Source: Firmicutes bacterium UBA994 (lineage in GTDB: Bacteria; Bacillota; UBA994). Taken from it: 12,937 bases of DNA. The stretch lies in contig DBBC01000115.1 in assembly GCA_002292025.1 (NCBI GenBank), forward strand, positions 1 through 12,937, in the 5' to 3' direction. Made by a program: the position numbers and the translations under genes. The notes under the pieces are model-generated. The model saw nothing but the letters and a program-made list of their open reading frames with translations, did no database searches and was not told the origin of the DNA. Below, piece after piece: positions 6,282-12,937 of the stretch (position 1 is its first letter; each line of letters begins with the position of its first letter).

Positions 6282-7447
6282 GGAGCAGCTTCAAGTCGTA
6301 CGCGCACGGTAAGAGTGGCGTTGCCGCGACGTACAACGAGCTCAGCCGTTGCGTTGACGCCACTCGCGGCTATGAGTTCACGCAGTTGCTCAAAGTTTTT
6401 AAGTTCCTCGCCGTTGTATTTTACGATGATGTCGCCAAGGCGTAGGCCTGCGCGTGCGGCCGGACTGTCAGGCACGACTTCAACAAAGACACCCGCGTTG
6501 ACAGCCAACCCCCGCTGCGCCGCCATCGCCGGCGTTACTGTGGTGCCGCGGATGCCCATCCACGGGCGTATGACACGGCCTTGTTCGACGAGTGCGGTGA
6601 TGATGGGACGGGCTACGTTGATGGGGATGGCGAACCCCATGCCTTCGACGCCGCCGGCGACGATTTTGGCTTGGTTAATGCCGATGATTTTCCCGCGCGA
6701 GTTGGCCAGCGCCCCGCCAGAATTGCCCGAGTTAATGGCGGCGTCGGTCTGAATCACGCGGAAAGTGACGTCGTCCATGGTCAATGTGCGCTCCACCGCG
6801 CTAATAATCCCGGCCGTCACGGTGCGCTGAAACTCCAGCCCGAGCGGGTTGCCTATGGCCACGGCCAGTTCTCCGACAATGAGCTGATCAGAATCGCCAA
6901 ACTCTGCCACGGGGAGAGGCCTATGCGTGGCGGGCAAGCTAGCGACGTCAATTCTGAGCACGGCCAGATCTGTGCGTTCGTCTTGTCCCACTAGCCGCGC
7001 CGGCACTTGTACGTTATCAAAGAGCACCACGGATATCTCGGCAGCGCCGCTTATCACGTGCTGATTGGTGACGATAAGGCCGGTGGGGTCAAAGATGATG
7101 CCGCTGCCTGTGCTTTGCTGTTGTTGTAAGCCAAAAAAACCCTGTACGCGCGAGCGGTTGACTACACCCACGACGGTGGGACCGACCCTGTGCGCAACCT
7201 GAGTTACCGCTCCGGCAGCAATCTGCTCGGTTAAAGGATTAGCGCCGGTCAGACTAGGCTGTGTGAGATTAGGGCCAAGCGCCTGCGATGGGTGGGGGAT
7301 AAGCCTGCCATACAAGAAAGTCGGGCCAATATATGCTCCCATTACCGCGCCTAACAAAGCCGACAGCACGCTTATCACCGCTATCGCCGCCAGAGAAGGA
7401 CGGCGGCGCGAGTAACGCGGCGGTTGAAACTCGTAGTATTCACTCAT
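6278..7447 (-). CDS. htrA: HtrA/DegP-like membrane-anchored serine protease with PDZ domain
   Basis: A 389-residue protein. A short basic cytoplasmic N-terminus (YSRRRPS) is followed by one membrane helix at about 20-45. A trypsin-like domain carries the triad H130 (TNQHVIS), D160 (RTDLAVL) and S243 (NSGNSGGAL), with a single C-terminal PDZ domain from about 300 (VFVEVVPDSPAARAGLRLGD). This is the Bacillota HtrA/YycK layout: the protease faces outside the membrane and deals with misfolded or surface proteins. The start is the ATG at 7447, giving MSEYYEF; AAGGGGG lies 7 bases upstream. A longer frame reaching 7528 lacks such support and would run toward the tRNA terminator. htrA is probably transcribed separately: a terminator lies upstream and a TATAAT at 7476-7481. 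In many relatives htrA ends the walRK operon after yycJ; here the tRNA genes intervene. Confidence 0.93.
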   Translation of the reverse strand: MSEYYEFQPPRYSRRRPSLAAIAVISVLSALLGAVMGAYIGPTFLYGRLIPHPSQALGPNLTQPSLTGANPLTEQIAAGAVTQVAHRVGPTVVGVVNRSRVQGFFGLQQQQSTGSGIIFDPTGLIVTNQHVISGAAEISVVLFDNVQVPARLVGQDERTDLAVLRIDVASLPATHRPLPVAEFGDSDQLIVGELAVAIGNPLGLEFQRTVTAGIISAVERTLTMDDVTFRVIQTDAAINSGNSGGALANSRGKIIGINQAKIVAGGVEGMGFAIPINVARPIITALVEQGRVIRPWMGIRGTTVTPAMAAQRGLAVNAGVFVEVVPDSPAARAGLRLGDIIVKYNGEELKNFEQLRELIAASGVNATAELVVRRGNATLTVRVRLEAAP

Positions 7448-7475
7448 GTGATTGCCCCCTTCTTTGCTTGCCTTT

Positions 7476-7481
7476 ATTATA
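7476..7481 (-). promoter_or_regulatory. Candidate -10 element of the htrA promoter
   Basis: The minus strand carries a perfect TATAAT at 7481-7476, about 29 bases before the htrA ATG and downstream of the tRNA terminator. No good -35 hexamer lies at 16-18 bases; TTGTCG is 21 bases away. The promoter may be weak or need an activator. I see no WalR-type pair of TGTWAH hexamers with 5-base spacing here. Confidence 0.5.
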
Positions 7482-7526
7482 ACTCCGCTTTGCCGCGCAT
7501 TGCGACAAAAAGCGTGAAAAAAGTGC

Positions 7527-7564
7527 AAAAAAACTGAAGCAAAAGGCTCCGTCCCTTTTGCTTC
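7527..7564 (-). terminator. Intrinsic terminator of the tRNA operon, built from palindromic repeat copy 2
   Basis: Read leftward, GAAGCAAAAGG (7564-7554), a 7-base loop and CCTTTTGCTTC (7546-7536) form a perfect 11-base stem. The bases AG follow and then seven Ts (7533-7527). It lies 12 bases beyond the encoded CCA of tRNA-Glu and is a textbook factor-independent terminator. The 29-base hairpin is the same sequence, with one change, as the palindrome at 1763-1791. A degenerate extra left unit, GAAACAAAAGC, precedes it at 7575-7565. Confidence 0.85.
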
Positions 7565-7575
7565 GCTTTTGTTTC
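7536..7575. repeat. Palindromic repeat copy 2 (tRNA-Glu trailer)
   Basis: Positions 7536-7564 hold the 29-base palindrome shared with 1763-1791; this copy is perfectly self-complementary in its 11-base arms. As in copy 1 a further partial left unit (GAAACAAAAGC on the minus strand, 7575-7565) abuts it. The relation is to a palindrome elsewhere in the window in a coding context, which ordinary terminators would not show. Confidence 0.8.
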
Positions 7576-7576
7576 A

Positions 7577-7651
7577 TGGTAGCGCGTACGGGACTCGAAC
7601 CCGTGATTCCGCCTTGAGAGGGCGGCGTCCTGACCACTAGACTAACGCGCC
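7577..7651 (-). tRNA. tRNA-Glu (anticodon CTC)
   Basis: A 75-base cloverleaf including the encoded CCA. Acceptor strands GGCGCGT and ACGCGCT close with a G1-U72 pair, and A73 precedes CCA. The anticodon stem CCGCC/GGCGG encloses the loop CTCTCAA, so the anticodon is CTC and reads GAG. The T arm is ACGGG, TTCGAGT, CCCGT. It lies 8 bases downstream of tRNA-Gln in the same transcript and is followed by a strong terminator. Confidence 0.95.
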
Positions 7652-7659
7652 GCGTGATA

Positions 7660-7733
7660 TGGCAGGGGATGAAGGATTTGAACCTCCACAAACTGATCCA
7701 GAGTCAGTCGTCCTACCGTTAGACCAATCCCCC
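7660..7733 (-). tRNA. tRNA-Gln (anticodon CTG)
   Basis: A 74-base cloverleaf including CCA. Acceptor strands GGGGGAT and ATCCCCT close with G1-U72, with G73 as discriminator. The anticodon stem ACTGA/TCAGT encloses CTCTGGA, so the anticodon is CTG and reads CAG. The T arm is GGAGG, TTCAAAT, CCTTC (one G-U). It is the first gene of a two-tRNA unit driven by a strong promoter about 20 bases upstream. Many Bacillota charge tRNA-Gln through GluRS and GatCAB, so both tRNAs may share one synthetase; this is inference. Confidence 0.95.
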
Positions 7734-7755
7734 GTGATAGCTTTAACGCAAAAAA

Positions 7756-7784
7756 ATTGTAGCACGCTCACTCCTAGGCGTCAA
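7756..7784 (-). promoter_or_regulatory. Sigma-A promoter of the tRNA-Gln/tRNA-Glu operon
   Basis: The minus strand has TTGACG at 7784-7779 and TACAAT at 7761-7756 with an ideal 17-base spacer. The -10 is 22 bases from the tRNA-Gln 5' end, leaving a leader of about 15 bases. It starts six bases after the yycI stop. A 5-base hairpin (AGGCG/CGCCT) covers the -35 but has no adjacent U-tract, so yycI transcripts may also read through into the tRNAs. Confidence 0.85.
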
Positions 7785-7790
7785 CCCGCC

Positions 7791-8666
7791 TTACTGGGCT
7801 TCCAGCACGCCGGAATGGGCGTTGATAAAAAACTCGCCGCGCGAAGTGCGCATGCGCCATACGGGGAAACCGCGCCAAGTAGGGTCTGCGGTGTCATAGA
7901 TAGGACTGTGGAAACCAAAGTCGACAGCCTGCACTACTAAGTTTCCCACCTCACCGGCATTCTGACGATGATTGGCCAAAACGAGCACGGCCTCATGCGC
8001 TGACAGGATATTTCTGGCGGAACCCGTTTCCAAGGTCACCCGCAAGCGATACATCGACATGGACACTACTCCCTCGGATGTAACGACCAGTCTGATATAG
8101 CCGGGGAACACAAAAGAATCGCGAAATCTTTGCACGTAGTCTACGCGATATCTGCCAAGGTCAAGCGGTGTGGCGCCTGTAAAGACAAAATCGGCCGCGC
8201 CAACGCGCTCGCGCACGAAGGCGGCTGCCTTGCTGGCTGCTTCCTCCGCACTAAAAGTGGGGGCTCCTCCCCCTGCTCCTTGGTTCTCGTAGGAGATGAG
8301 CCCGCGCGCGGACACTATTAGGAGCTGCCCGTCATCGCGATAGCTGACAACAGCTTCCGCGTTAAGCAAACGGTCCAATGACACGCGTGCCGCGCCTGAA
8401 CCCAACAAACGACGCGCTATCGTCGTAATTTCGCGGTCGGAGTGTACCGGGCCAGCGAAGCGCGCAAAGGGCGAGGTGGGGCTGCGGCGCGGCATAGTCA
8501 CCTCTACTTGTATGCCTTGCGCCTCCAACAATTGCTTGATAGCCGCCGGTCTGAGCGGGCGGACAGACGGGTCAAACTGCGGCCACAAATAAAGATGCAC
8601 TACCAGCGCAACGTTAAGGACAAGAAATGCGCCGATGAGGATAGTCTTTGCGCGCGGCCAATCCAC
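7791..8666 (-). CDS. yycI: YycI, membrane-anchored regulatory protein of the WalK sensor kinase
   Basis: A 291-residue protein that begins MDWPRAKTILIGAFLVLNVA, the N-terminus typical of YycI: a few cytoplasmic residues, then a membrane helix at about 7-27 and a large extracytoplasmic part. The C-terminus, FPVWRMRTSRGEFFINAHSG, resembles the end of the YycH core (YPVWVVEQGEERFLVNAFTA), consistent with the known structural kinship of YycH and YycI. In Bacillus these two proteins contact WalK in the membrane and modulate its activity. The GTG start at 8666 follows AAAGGAG by about 9 bases; the gap after the yycH stop is 18 bases, so both belong to one operon. The usual next gene, yycJ (walJ), is missing; a tRNA promoter follows the stop almost directly. 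Confidence 0.88.
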   Translation of the reverse strand: MDWPRAKTILIGAFLVLNVALVVHLYLWPQFDPSVRPLRPAAIKQLLEAQGIQVEVTMPRRSPTSPFARFAGPVHSDREITTIARRLLGSGAARVSLDRLLNAEAVVSYRDDGQLLIVSARGLISYENQGAGGGAPTFSAEEAASKAAAFVRERVGAADFVFTGATPLDLGRYRVDYVQRFRDSFVFPGYIRLVVTSEGVVSMSMYRLRVTLETGSARNILSAHEAVLVLANHRQNAGEVGNLVVQAVDFGFHSPIYDTADPTWRGFPVWRMRTSRGEFFINAHSGVLEAQ

Positions 8667-8684
8667 AGCTCTTAGCTCCTTTCG

Positions 8685-10331
8685 TTATCGCGCTTTAGTG
8701 GCGACGCGGCGCCCTATTCCATCAACAACGCGCCAAGCATCCCCGCGCCGCGCAAAGAAATACACGGTGTACGATGTAGACGGACTCAAGCCGCCGGTGG
8801 TACGGGTCATGGCATAGCCGGGACCACCGGGGCTTAGCCACTGATCGCGGTAAACTACTTTCCCGTCACGGCGATATTCCAGCCTAAACTCCGCATACTG
8901 GCTGAGGGCATGGGGCACGCCGATATCCCATGTTGCTTGGCTGTCGGTGGCGCTAATCAACGTAATCCGGGCAGAGGGGCCGGCAATGACATCCGCAGTG
9001 AAAGCATTAACCAAAAACCGCTCTTCTCCCTGTTCGACCACCCACACCGGATACAGGAACTCGGTTACATGGTCAATGTCGCGCTGATAGAATCCCAAAT
9101 ACATCTTGGTGATGCGTTGGCCCGCCGCTAGGTCTGGTGCGAGCGCACCCAGCGCATCTTCAGCACTAATCACCTTCGTGGGGGATGCACCTTCCACAAT
9201 AGGGTTGTACAGTGAGCGGTAATAATAAGCAACCTCACGTTCATTGACAGCGACAATGAGTTGAGGCCTCCATGATACCAAGGGGACAAACTGCGCTATG
9301 TCCGCGATAAAAAGCTTGGCATAGGGGCGAAATTCAAATTGTACCTGGGCCACGGCTTCCCGTGTGGCCGGGTCAACGTCAGATCTACGCAAGCGCACGT
9401 GCTCGGTAAATCCCCCGTATTGAGCTATAAAACCTAGTCCTCTGGCAAGTGCACCCTTGGCTTCCGCGGCCATGTCTGCCGTTGACACAAACCAACTGGT
9501 GGAGACATATTGCACCGTGCCGTCGGCATGGAGGTAAACGTGTCGCACGCCGTCGGTTAGTGACACGCGCCCATCGCGCTCGCCTATACGCCGGACAAGG
9601 GAAATGTCGGCAAAGAACCTATTGGCAAGTGCCGGGCTGGTTTGCCTTTCGTGACTCACCAACAATTGCGGCCACGACCCTGGGCTGTCCGGAACAAGTA
9701 TCCACAGAGCGGCGCGGGCACGCCAAGGGGCGCCAAGCGGACGCATTTTCTGACCGGACGTCTGTGACGCCACCCACTCTAGCTGCCGCTCTACCCCATC
9801 GCGCACTGTTGTGCCTGCCGCCGCCACGCCTGCGTTCTCCCACACAAAAAATCTCTCTGCGTGCGTATCCAAGAGGTATAAGTGATTGCTCTGCCTGCTT
9901 AGCATTAGGCGGTCCATGCTTTGAGTAGGCATGCCGCTCCTTGCCGGTACTCCTATGGCCTCAAGCAATACGGTTAGCCGCAGGGAACCACTGAAGATGT
10001 ACTCTAGGCTACCGGCGCGCAAGGCCCGCTCCCACTCAGCCGCCGTGATGTCCCGCACTGCCGACGTTGTTGTCGCGCGGAGGATGGTCTGCAAGTGCCC
10101 CCAAGTGGCGTCAAAAACAGGGTCGCCGGGGCTAAAGGCGCGGGTACGCACAGTGTCGTGGGCGTAGATTGCTACCGGAGCGACTACCGCCAAGGGGGCC
10201 GGGGGCGTGACTAGCTCGCGCAACGGTGCGGGTGTGGGCACACGATAATGGCCGAGCCAGACTTGGCTGCTCATGGTAACACTTGCTAATACCAGCATCG
10301 CCAGCGTTAAAGACTTGAGTCTCTCTCTCAC
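8685..10331 (-). CDS. yycH: YycH, membrane-anchored regulator of WalK, with a fibronectin-III-like C-terminal extension
   Basis: A 548-residue protein, clearly longer than the roughly 450 residues of Bacillus YycH. One membrane helix lies at about 8-27, and the rest should be extracytoplasmic. The core runs to about 450 and ends in the YycH/YycI-type segment YPVWVVEQGEERFLVNAFTA (427-446). After that about 95 residues follow that look like a fibronectin-III beta-sandwich: ITLISATDSQATWDI, YAEFRLEYRRDGKVVYRDQW and LSPSTSYTVYFFAR. The start is a GTG at 10331, one base after the walK stop, with AGGTG 7 bases upstream; a longer frame reaching 10397 lies inside walK and is not used. In Bacillus YycH and YycI together control WalK. 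The position between walK and yycI makes the family call secure despite low expected sequence identity. Confidence 0.85.
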   Translation of the reverse strand: MRERLKSLTLAMLVLASVTMSSQVWLGHYRVPTPAPLRELVTPPAPLAVVAPVAIYAHDTVRTRAFSPGDPVFDATWGHLQTILRATTTSAVRDITAAEWERALRAGSLEYIFSGSLRLTVLLEAIGVPARSGMPTQSMDRLMLSRQSNHLYLLDTHAERFFVWENAGVAAAGTTVRDGVERQLEWVASQTSGQKMRPLGAPWRARAALWILVPDSPGSWPQLLVSHERQTSPALANRFFADISLVRRIGERDGRVSLTDGVRHVYLHADGTVQYVSTSWFVSTADMAAEAKGALARGLGFIAQYGGFTEHVRLRRSDVDPATREAVAQVQFEFRPYAKLFIADIAQFVPLVSWRPQLIVAVNEREVAYYYRSLYNPIVEGASPTKVISAEDALGALAPDLAAGQRITKMYLGFYQRDIDHVTEFLYPVWVVEQGEERFLVNAFTADVIAGPSARITLISATDSQATWDIGVPHALSQYAEFRLEYRRDGKVVYRDQWLSPGGPGYAMTRTTGGLSPSTSYTVYFFARRGDAWRVVDGIGRRVATKAR

Positions 10332-10332
10332 G

Positions 10333-12150
10333 CTAAGACACCTGTTCCTTGCCCGGCATGCGCCGCGGTAAGAAAAAGTAAATCTCGGTACCCTCATTGG
10401 GCGCGCTTTCTAAACCAACCCGCCCGCCATGGGCCTCTACTATCTGCTTGGCAATGGCCAGCCCGAGACCCGTGCCCCCTAATTCCCTAGCCCGCGCTTT
10501 GTCTACGCGATAGAAGCGTTCAAAGATGCGCGCTTGGTCCTCTTCCGGTATGCCGGGGCCTTGATCTTTAATGCCGACCCGTACCATTTCGCCAGTCGGT
10601 TTAAGCGACACCGTTATGTCACTGCCTTCGTGGGTGTACTTAATGGCATTAGACATGATATTGACTAATACCTGTTCTAGTTTATCGGCGTTAGCTAGCA
10701 CCATGGGCACCTCTTCCGGAAAATCGGTACGAAATCTGAGGTTGCGCTTTTGCGCCGAGAAGGCAAGTTTATCGGCGACGTCGAGGATGAGTTCGTCCAG
10801 CAAGGTAGGTCGCAAAGTCAACGTAGCTTGCTGGACGTCGAGCGCGGAAAGCGTCAAGAGGTCCTTAATCAGCCTGTCCATGCGGTCCGCTTCTTCGGAA
10901 ATGGTGGAGAGGAAGCCAGCCGCCACATCTTTTGTCTCTAAAGCACCGCTGAGCAGGGTTTCAGCATAACCTTTAATGGTAGTAAGCGGTGTCTTTAGCT
11001 CATGGGAAACGTCAGCGACAAACTCACGTCGCATTTGCTCCAGCCGCGCCTCCTCGGTAATGTCTTGCAGTACAATTATCCCTCCTGATACCTGCCCGTC
11101 GGCGGAATGGAAGGGAGCGGCATAGGCGCGCACCGAAATTGCGTACGGCGAGGTTAATGCCGTCTCGGCGACTTTAGGTCCGCTGCCTTGCAGCAACCGC
11201 GCTATCTCCCCGAGATTAAGTGCCTCGAGGATGTCCGCAGCAGATGTCTGCGGTGTAATGCCCAACATATCGCGCGCGCGGGTGTTAGCGTGGATGATGT
11301 GGCCACGCATGTCAAGGGCGATTACACCATTGGTCATCTGGGTGAGAATGGCTTCTAGTTTAGTTTTGTCGTTCTTAAGTTCGGTCATGGTTTTGCGCAG
11401 CTCTGCGGCAAGGTAGTTAAACACTTGCGCCAATTTGCCTATTTCGTCCCCCGACTTGACGGTTACTTCCATGTCAAAGTTCCCTGCCGCAAGGCGTGTG
11501 GCCTTATTAGTAACTTCTTGCAGGGGCCGGGTGATGGTCTGAGCGGCGAGAGTACCCAGCAGCAAGGTCACGCCAATAGCCAGTAACGTAGCATTAAAAA
11601 GCCTGTCCTGCACTTCCTGCAGGACAATATAAGTTTCGTCTAGCGGCTCACGCACATAGACCAAGGCTATCTCCTCACGCGCCGTGCCCTGTATAAGCAT
11701 GCCGGAGAGTGGGAGCGCTAAGGTGTAGAACCTACGCCCATTAATGTCTTCCCAGCGCGCTTCTTGTGGTTCGTCGGTGGCAAAAAACTCCACAATTGCA
11801 GGGTAATCCGGGCTCTGCAGAAACGAACCCCGCAGCCTTTCCGCCGTAGGGTTAAGCGAAGTTGCCGCTACTTGTCCTGCGGGGCTGACCAGCAGGATAA
11901 TAGCGTCTTCTTGCCGAGCGCGTAAGTGGCTGAGCAGCGTCTCGGCTAAGTCTTGGCTATAGGGCCCGCGCCGCATTTCAATATCTAGGACTTTCACCAC
12001 GTGCGCGCCACGCGTGCGCATTTCTGTGCGCGCCCGCTCCAAGTAAAAAGCCTCAATGCTACGTATGAGAAAAAAGCTGACAAACTGCATAGCGACAACA
12101 ATCAGGAGGGTGTAGAGAAGTATAAGCCTCCATTTTATGCTCTGCAACAT
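10333..12150 (-). CDS. walK: WalK (YycG), sensor histidine kinase for cell-wall homeostasis
   Basis: A 605-residue kinase with the full WalK layout. Membrane helix 1 lies at about 8-29, an extracytoplasmic sensor region at 30-185, helix 2 at about 186-206, HAMP at 205-257, a PAS domain at about 262-370, and HisKA with the phospho-acceptor H383 in VSHELKTP. The HATPase follows, with N501 in NIMSNAIKYT, the G1 box DQGPGIP (529-535) and the G2 box GGTGLGL (558-564). It should autophosphorylate and pass phosphate to WalR. The start is the ATG at 12150, one base after the walR stop, with GAGGT inside the last walR codons; it gives MLQSIKWRLILLYTLL, whereas a longer frame reaching 12225 only overlaps walR. 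Its stop is one base before yycH, so the genes are tightly co-transcribed. Confidence 0.95.
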   Translation of the reverse strand: MLQSIKWRLILLYTLLIVVAMQFVSFFLIRSIEAFYLERARTEMRTRGAHVVKVLDIEMRRGPYSQDLAETLLSHLRARQEDAIILLVSPAGQVAATSLNPTAERLRGSFLQSPDYPAIVEFFATDEPQEARWEDINGRRFYTLALPLSGMLIQGTAREEIALVYVREPLDETYIVLQEVQDRLFNATLLAIGVTLLLGTLAAQTITRPLQEVTNKATRLAAGNFDMEVTVKSGDEIGKLAQVFNYLAAELRKTMTELKNDKTKLEAILTQMTNGVIALDMRGHIIHANTRARDMLGITPQTSAADILEALNLGEIARLLQGSGPKVAETALTSPYAISVRAYAAPFHSADGQVSGGIIVLQDITEEARLEQMRREFVADVSHELKTPLTTIKGYAETLLSGALETKDVAAGFLSTISEEADRMDRLIKDLLTLSALDVQQATLTLRPTLLDELILDVADKLAFSAQKRNLRFRTDFPEEVPMVLANADKLEQVLVNIMSNAIKYTHEGSDITVSLKPTGEMVRVGIKDQGPGIPEEDQARIFERFYRVDKARARELGGTGLGLAIAKQIVEAHGGRVGLESAPNEGTEIYFFLPRRMPGKEQVS

Positions 12151-12151
12151 C

Positions 12152-12853
12152 TCAGACCTCGCGGAAGTAGTATCCGACACCGCGGCGGGTGAGGACATAT
12201 TTGGCGTTAGCCGCAATGGGGTCATCTTCTATTTTCTCGCGCAGACGGCGAACCGTCACATCCACGGTGCGTCCGTCGCCGAAATAATCGTACCCCCACA
12301 CTTCCTTTAGCAGGTGTTCTCTGTCAAATACGCGACCGCGGTGCAAAGCCAAGTACTTTAGGAGCTCAAACTCGCGCACCGTGAGGTCGATGGGGGTGTT
12401 GCCTTTACGTACCTCATATTTAATAAGGTCGATAATCAACCCGTCGGCGACCAAGGCGGAGGTCTCTCGTTCCTCTGTCGCAGAGAGCATTCCGCTGCGC
12501 CGCAGGTGTGCTTTGACGCGAGCCACTAGCTCACGCGGGCTGAAGGGTTTAGTGATATAGTCGTCGGCACCGAGAGCAAGGCCCTTTACTTTGTCGCTTT
12601 CCGCCCCTTTAGCGGTGAGCATCAGGATAGGGGTGTTGGTGGTACGGCGGAGTTCCCGGCACACCTGAAATCCGTCAAGCTTAGGCAGCATAACGTCGAG
12701 GATGATGAGATCAGGCATGTGGCCAATCACCATGCTCAAGGCTTCTTGGCCGTTAGAGGCCAAGCTTACGCTGTAACTCTCTTTCTCGAGATTGAATTTT
12801 ATCAGCTCGGCAATAGTCTTTTCATCTTCTACGACGAGGATCTTGGGATGCAC
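12152..12853 (-). CDS. walR: WalR (YycF), OmpR-family response regulator
   Basis: A 233-residue regulator. The receiver domain has the acidic pair E9-D10, phospho-acceptor D53 (LIILDVMLP), T80 and K102 (TKPF). The winged-helix DNA-binding domain ends in YDYFGDGRTVDVTVRRLREK and TRRGVGYYF, very close to Bacillota WalR. T101, directly before K102, matches the residue phosphorylated by PASTA serine/threonine kinases in known WalR proteins. In relatives WalR controls autolysin and cell-wall genes through pairs of TGTWAH hexamers. The start is GTG at 12853 after a G-rich ribosome binding site (GGGGGGTG about 5 bases upstream). It is the first visible gene of the walR-walK-yycH-yycI unit. Its promoter is unclear; only 84 bases lie upstream before the window ends. 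Confidence 0.95.
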   Translation of the reverse strand: MHPKILVVEDEKTIAELIKFNLEKESYSVSLASNGQEALSMVIGHMPDLIILDVMLPKLDGFQVCRELRRTTNTPILMLTAKGAESDKVKGLALGADDYITKPFSPRELVARVKAHLRRSGMLSATEERETSALVADGLIIDLIKYEVRKGNTPIDLTVREFELLKYLALHRGRVFDREHLLKEVWGYDYFGDGRTVDVTVRRLREKIEDDPIAANAKYVLTRRGVGYYFREV

Positions 12854-12937
12854 GGCCCCACCCCCCTGTTACATCTTTACATAATCGATATTCGTTAGCG
12901 CAGGCGCGGTCCCAACGCAAGTTCATCTAATGAATTT

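Noticed and set aside
7448..7528. Upstream extension of htrA by 27 codons
   Set aside because: The extended start would lie almost in the tRNA terminator and ahead of the TATAAT; the ATG at 7447 has AAGGGGG at 7 bases and gives a normal HtrA N-terminus.
7734..7790. Terminator for the walRK operon right after yycI
   Set aside because: The only hairpin is a 5-base stem, and the T-run lies about 20 bases further on, just after the -10 element of the tRNA promoter.
9449..9928. 159-residue open frame on the plus strand opposite yycH
   Set aside because: No ribosome binding site, Pro/Arg/Cys-rich and low in recognisable motifs; it is the antisense shadow of a GC-rich gene. The same holds for other antisense frames, such as 235-495, 5466-5861, 6315-6752 and 10571-10969.
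10332..10397. Upstream start for yycH inside walK
   Set aside because: The extra 22 residues are read from walK codons in another frame. The GTG at 10331 abuts the walK stop, has a ribosome binding site, and gives a clean signal-anchor N-terminus.
12151..12225. Upstream start for walK inside walR
   Set aside because: The extra 25 residues are an out-of-frame reading of the conserved walR C-terminus; the ATG at 12150 has GAGGT upstream and yields the standard WalK N-terminus.
1..12937. CRISPR array, prophage, insertion sequence or defence island
   Set aside because: No regularly spaced direct repeats, transposase, integrase or phage-like genes are visible; all larger frames are housekeeping or catabolic genes.

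Overview
The window reads as a chromosomal segment of a Bacillota (Firmicutes) bacterium, most likely a peptide- and amino-acid-fermenting clostridial lineage of moderately high GC. The strongest evidence is a walR-walK-yycH-yycI cluster with htrA nearby, an arrangement characteristic of Bacillota. tRNA genes with encoded CCA ends, GTG starts and strong GGAGG-type ribosome binding sites agree with this. The exact genus cannot be told from the window.

Left part (1-6281). The 3' end of a tcdA-like tRNA-modification gene runs off the left edge. After a 157-base gap holding an imperfect inverted repeat comes a leftward pair. Its first gene is an SDR-type L-threonine 3-dehydrogenase and its second a short threonine/serine dehydratase, joined by an ATGA stop-start overlap. 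Divergent from these is an M3-family oligoendopeptidase, preceded by what looks like a small membrane-protein gene broken by one stop codon. A tyrosine phenol-lyase with its own promoter follows. Together these genes suggest peptide hydrolysis followed by threonine and tyrosine breakdown to 2-oxo acids, ammonia and phenol.

Right part (6278-12937), all leftward. Transcription order is walR (response regulator), walK (sensor kinase), yycH and yycI (membrane-anchored regulators of WalK). A tRNA-Gln(CTG)/tRNA-Glu(CTC) pair with its own promoter and terminator follows, then htrA, a membrane-anchored PDZ serine protease. The yycJ (walJ) gene commonly found between yycI and htrA is absent, and the tRNA cassette occupies that place. 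htrA and the tyrosine phenol-lyase gene converge and overlap by four bases at their stops.

Less ordinary observations: (1) a short palindromic element occurs twice, once as the tRNA terminator and once inside the start of the threonine dehydratase gene, where a 15-base unit is duplicated in frame; (2) YycH carries an extra C-terminal fibronectin-III-like region; (3) both tRNAs have a G1-U72 closing pair; (4) the interrupted small ORF ahead of the oligoendopeptidase. I see no CRISPR array, prophage, transposase or clearly new defence system, and no gene-free stretch longer than about 210 bases.
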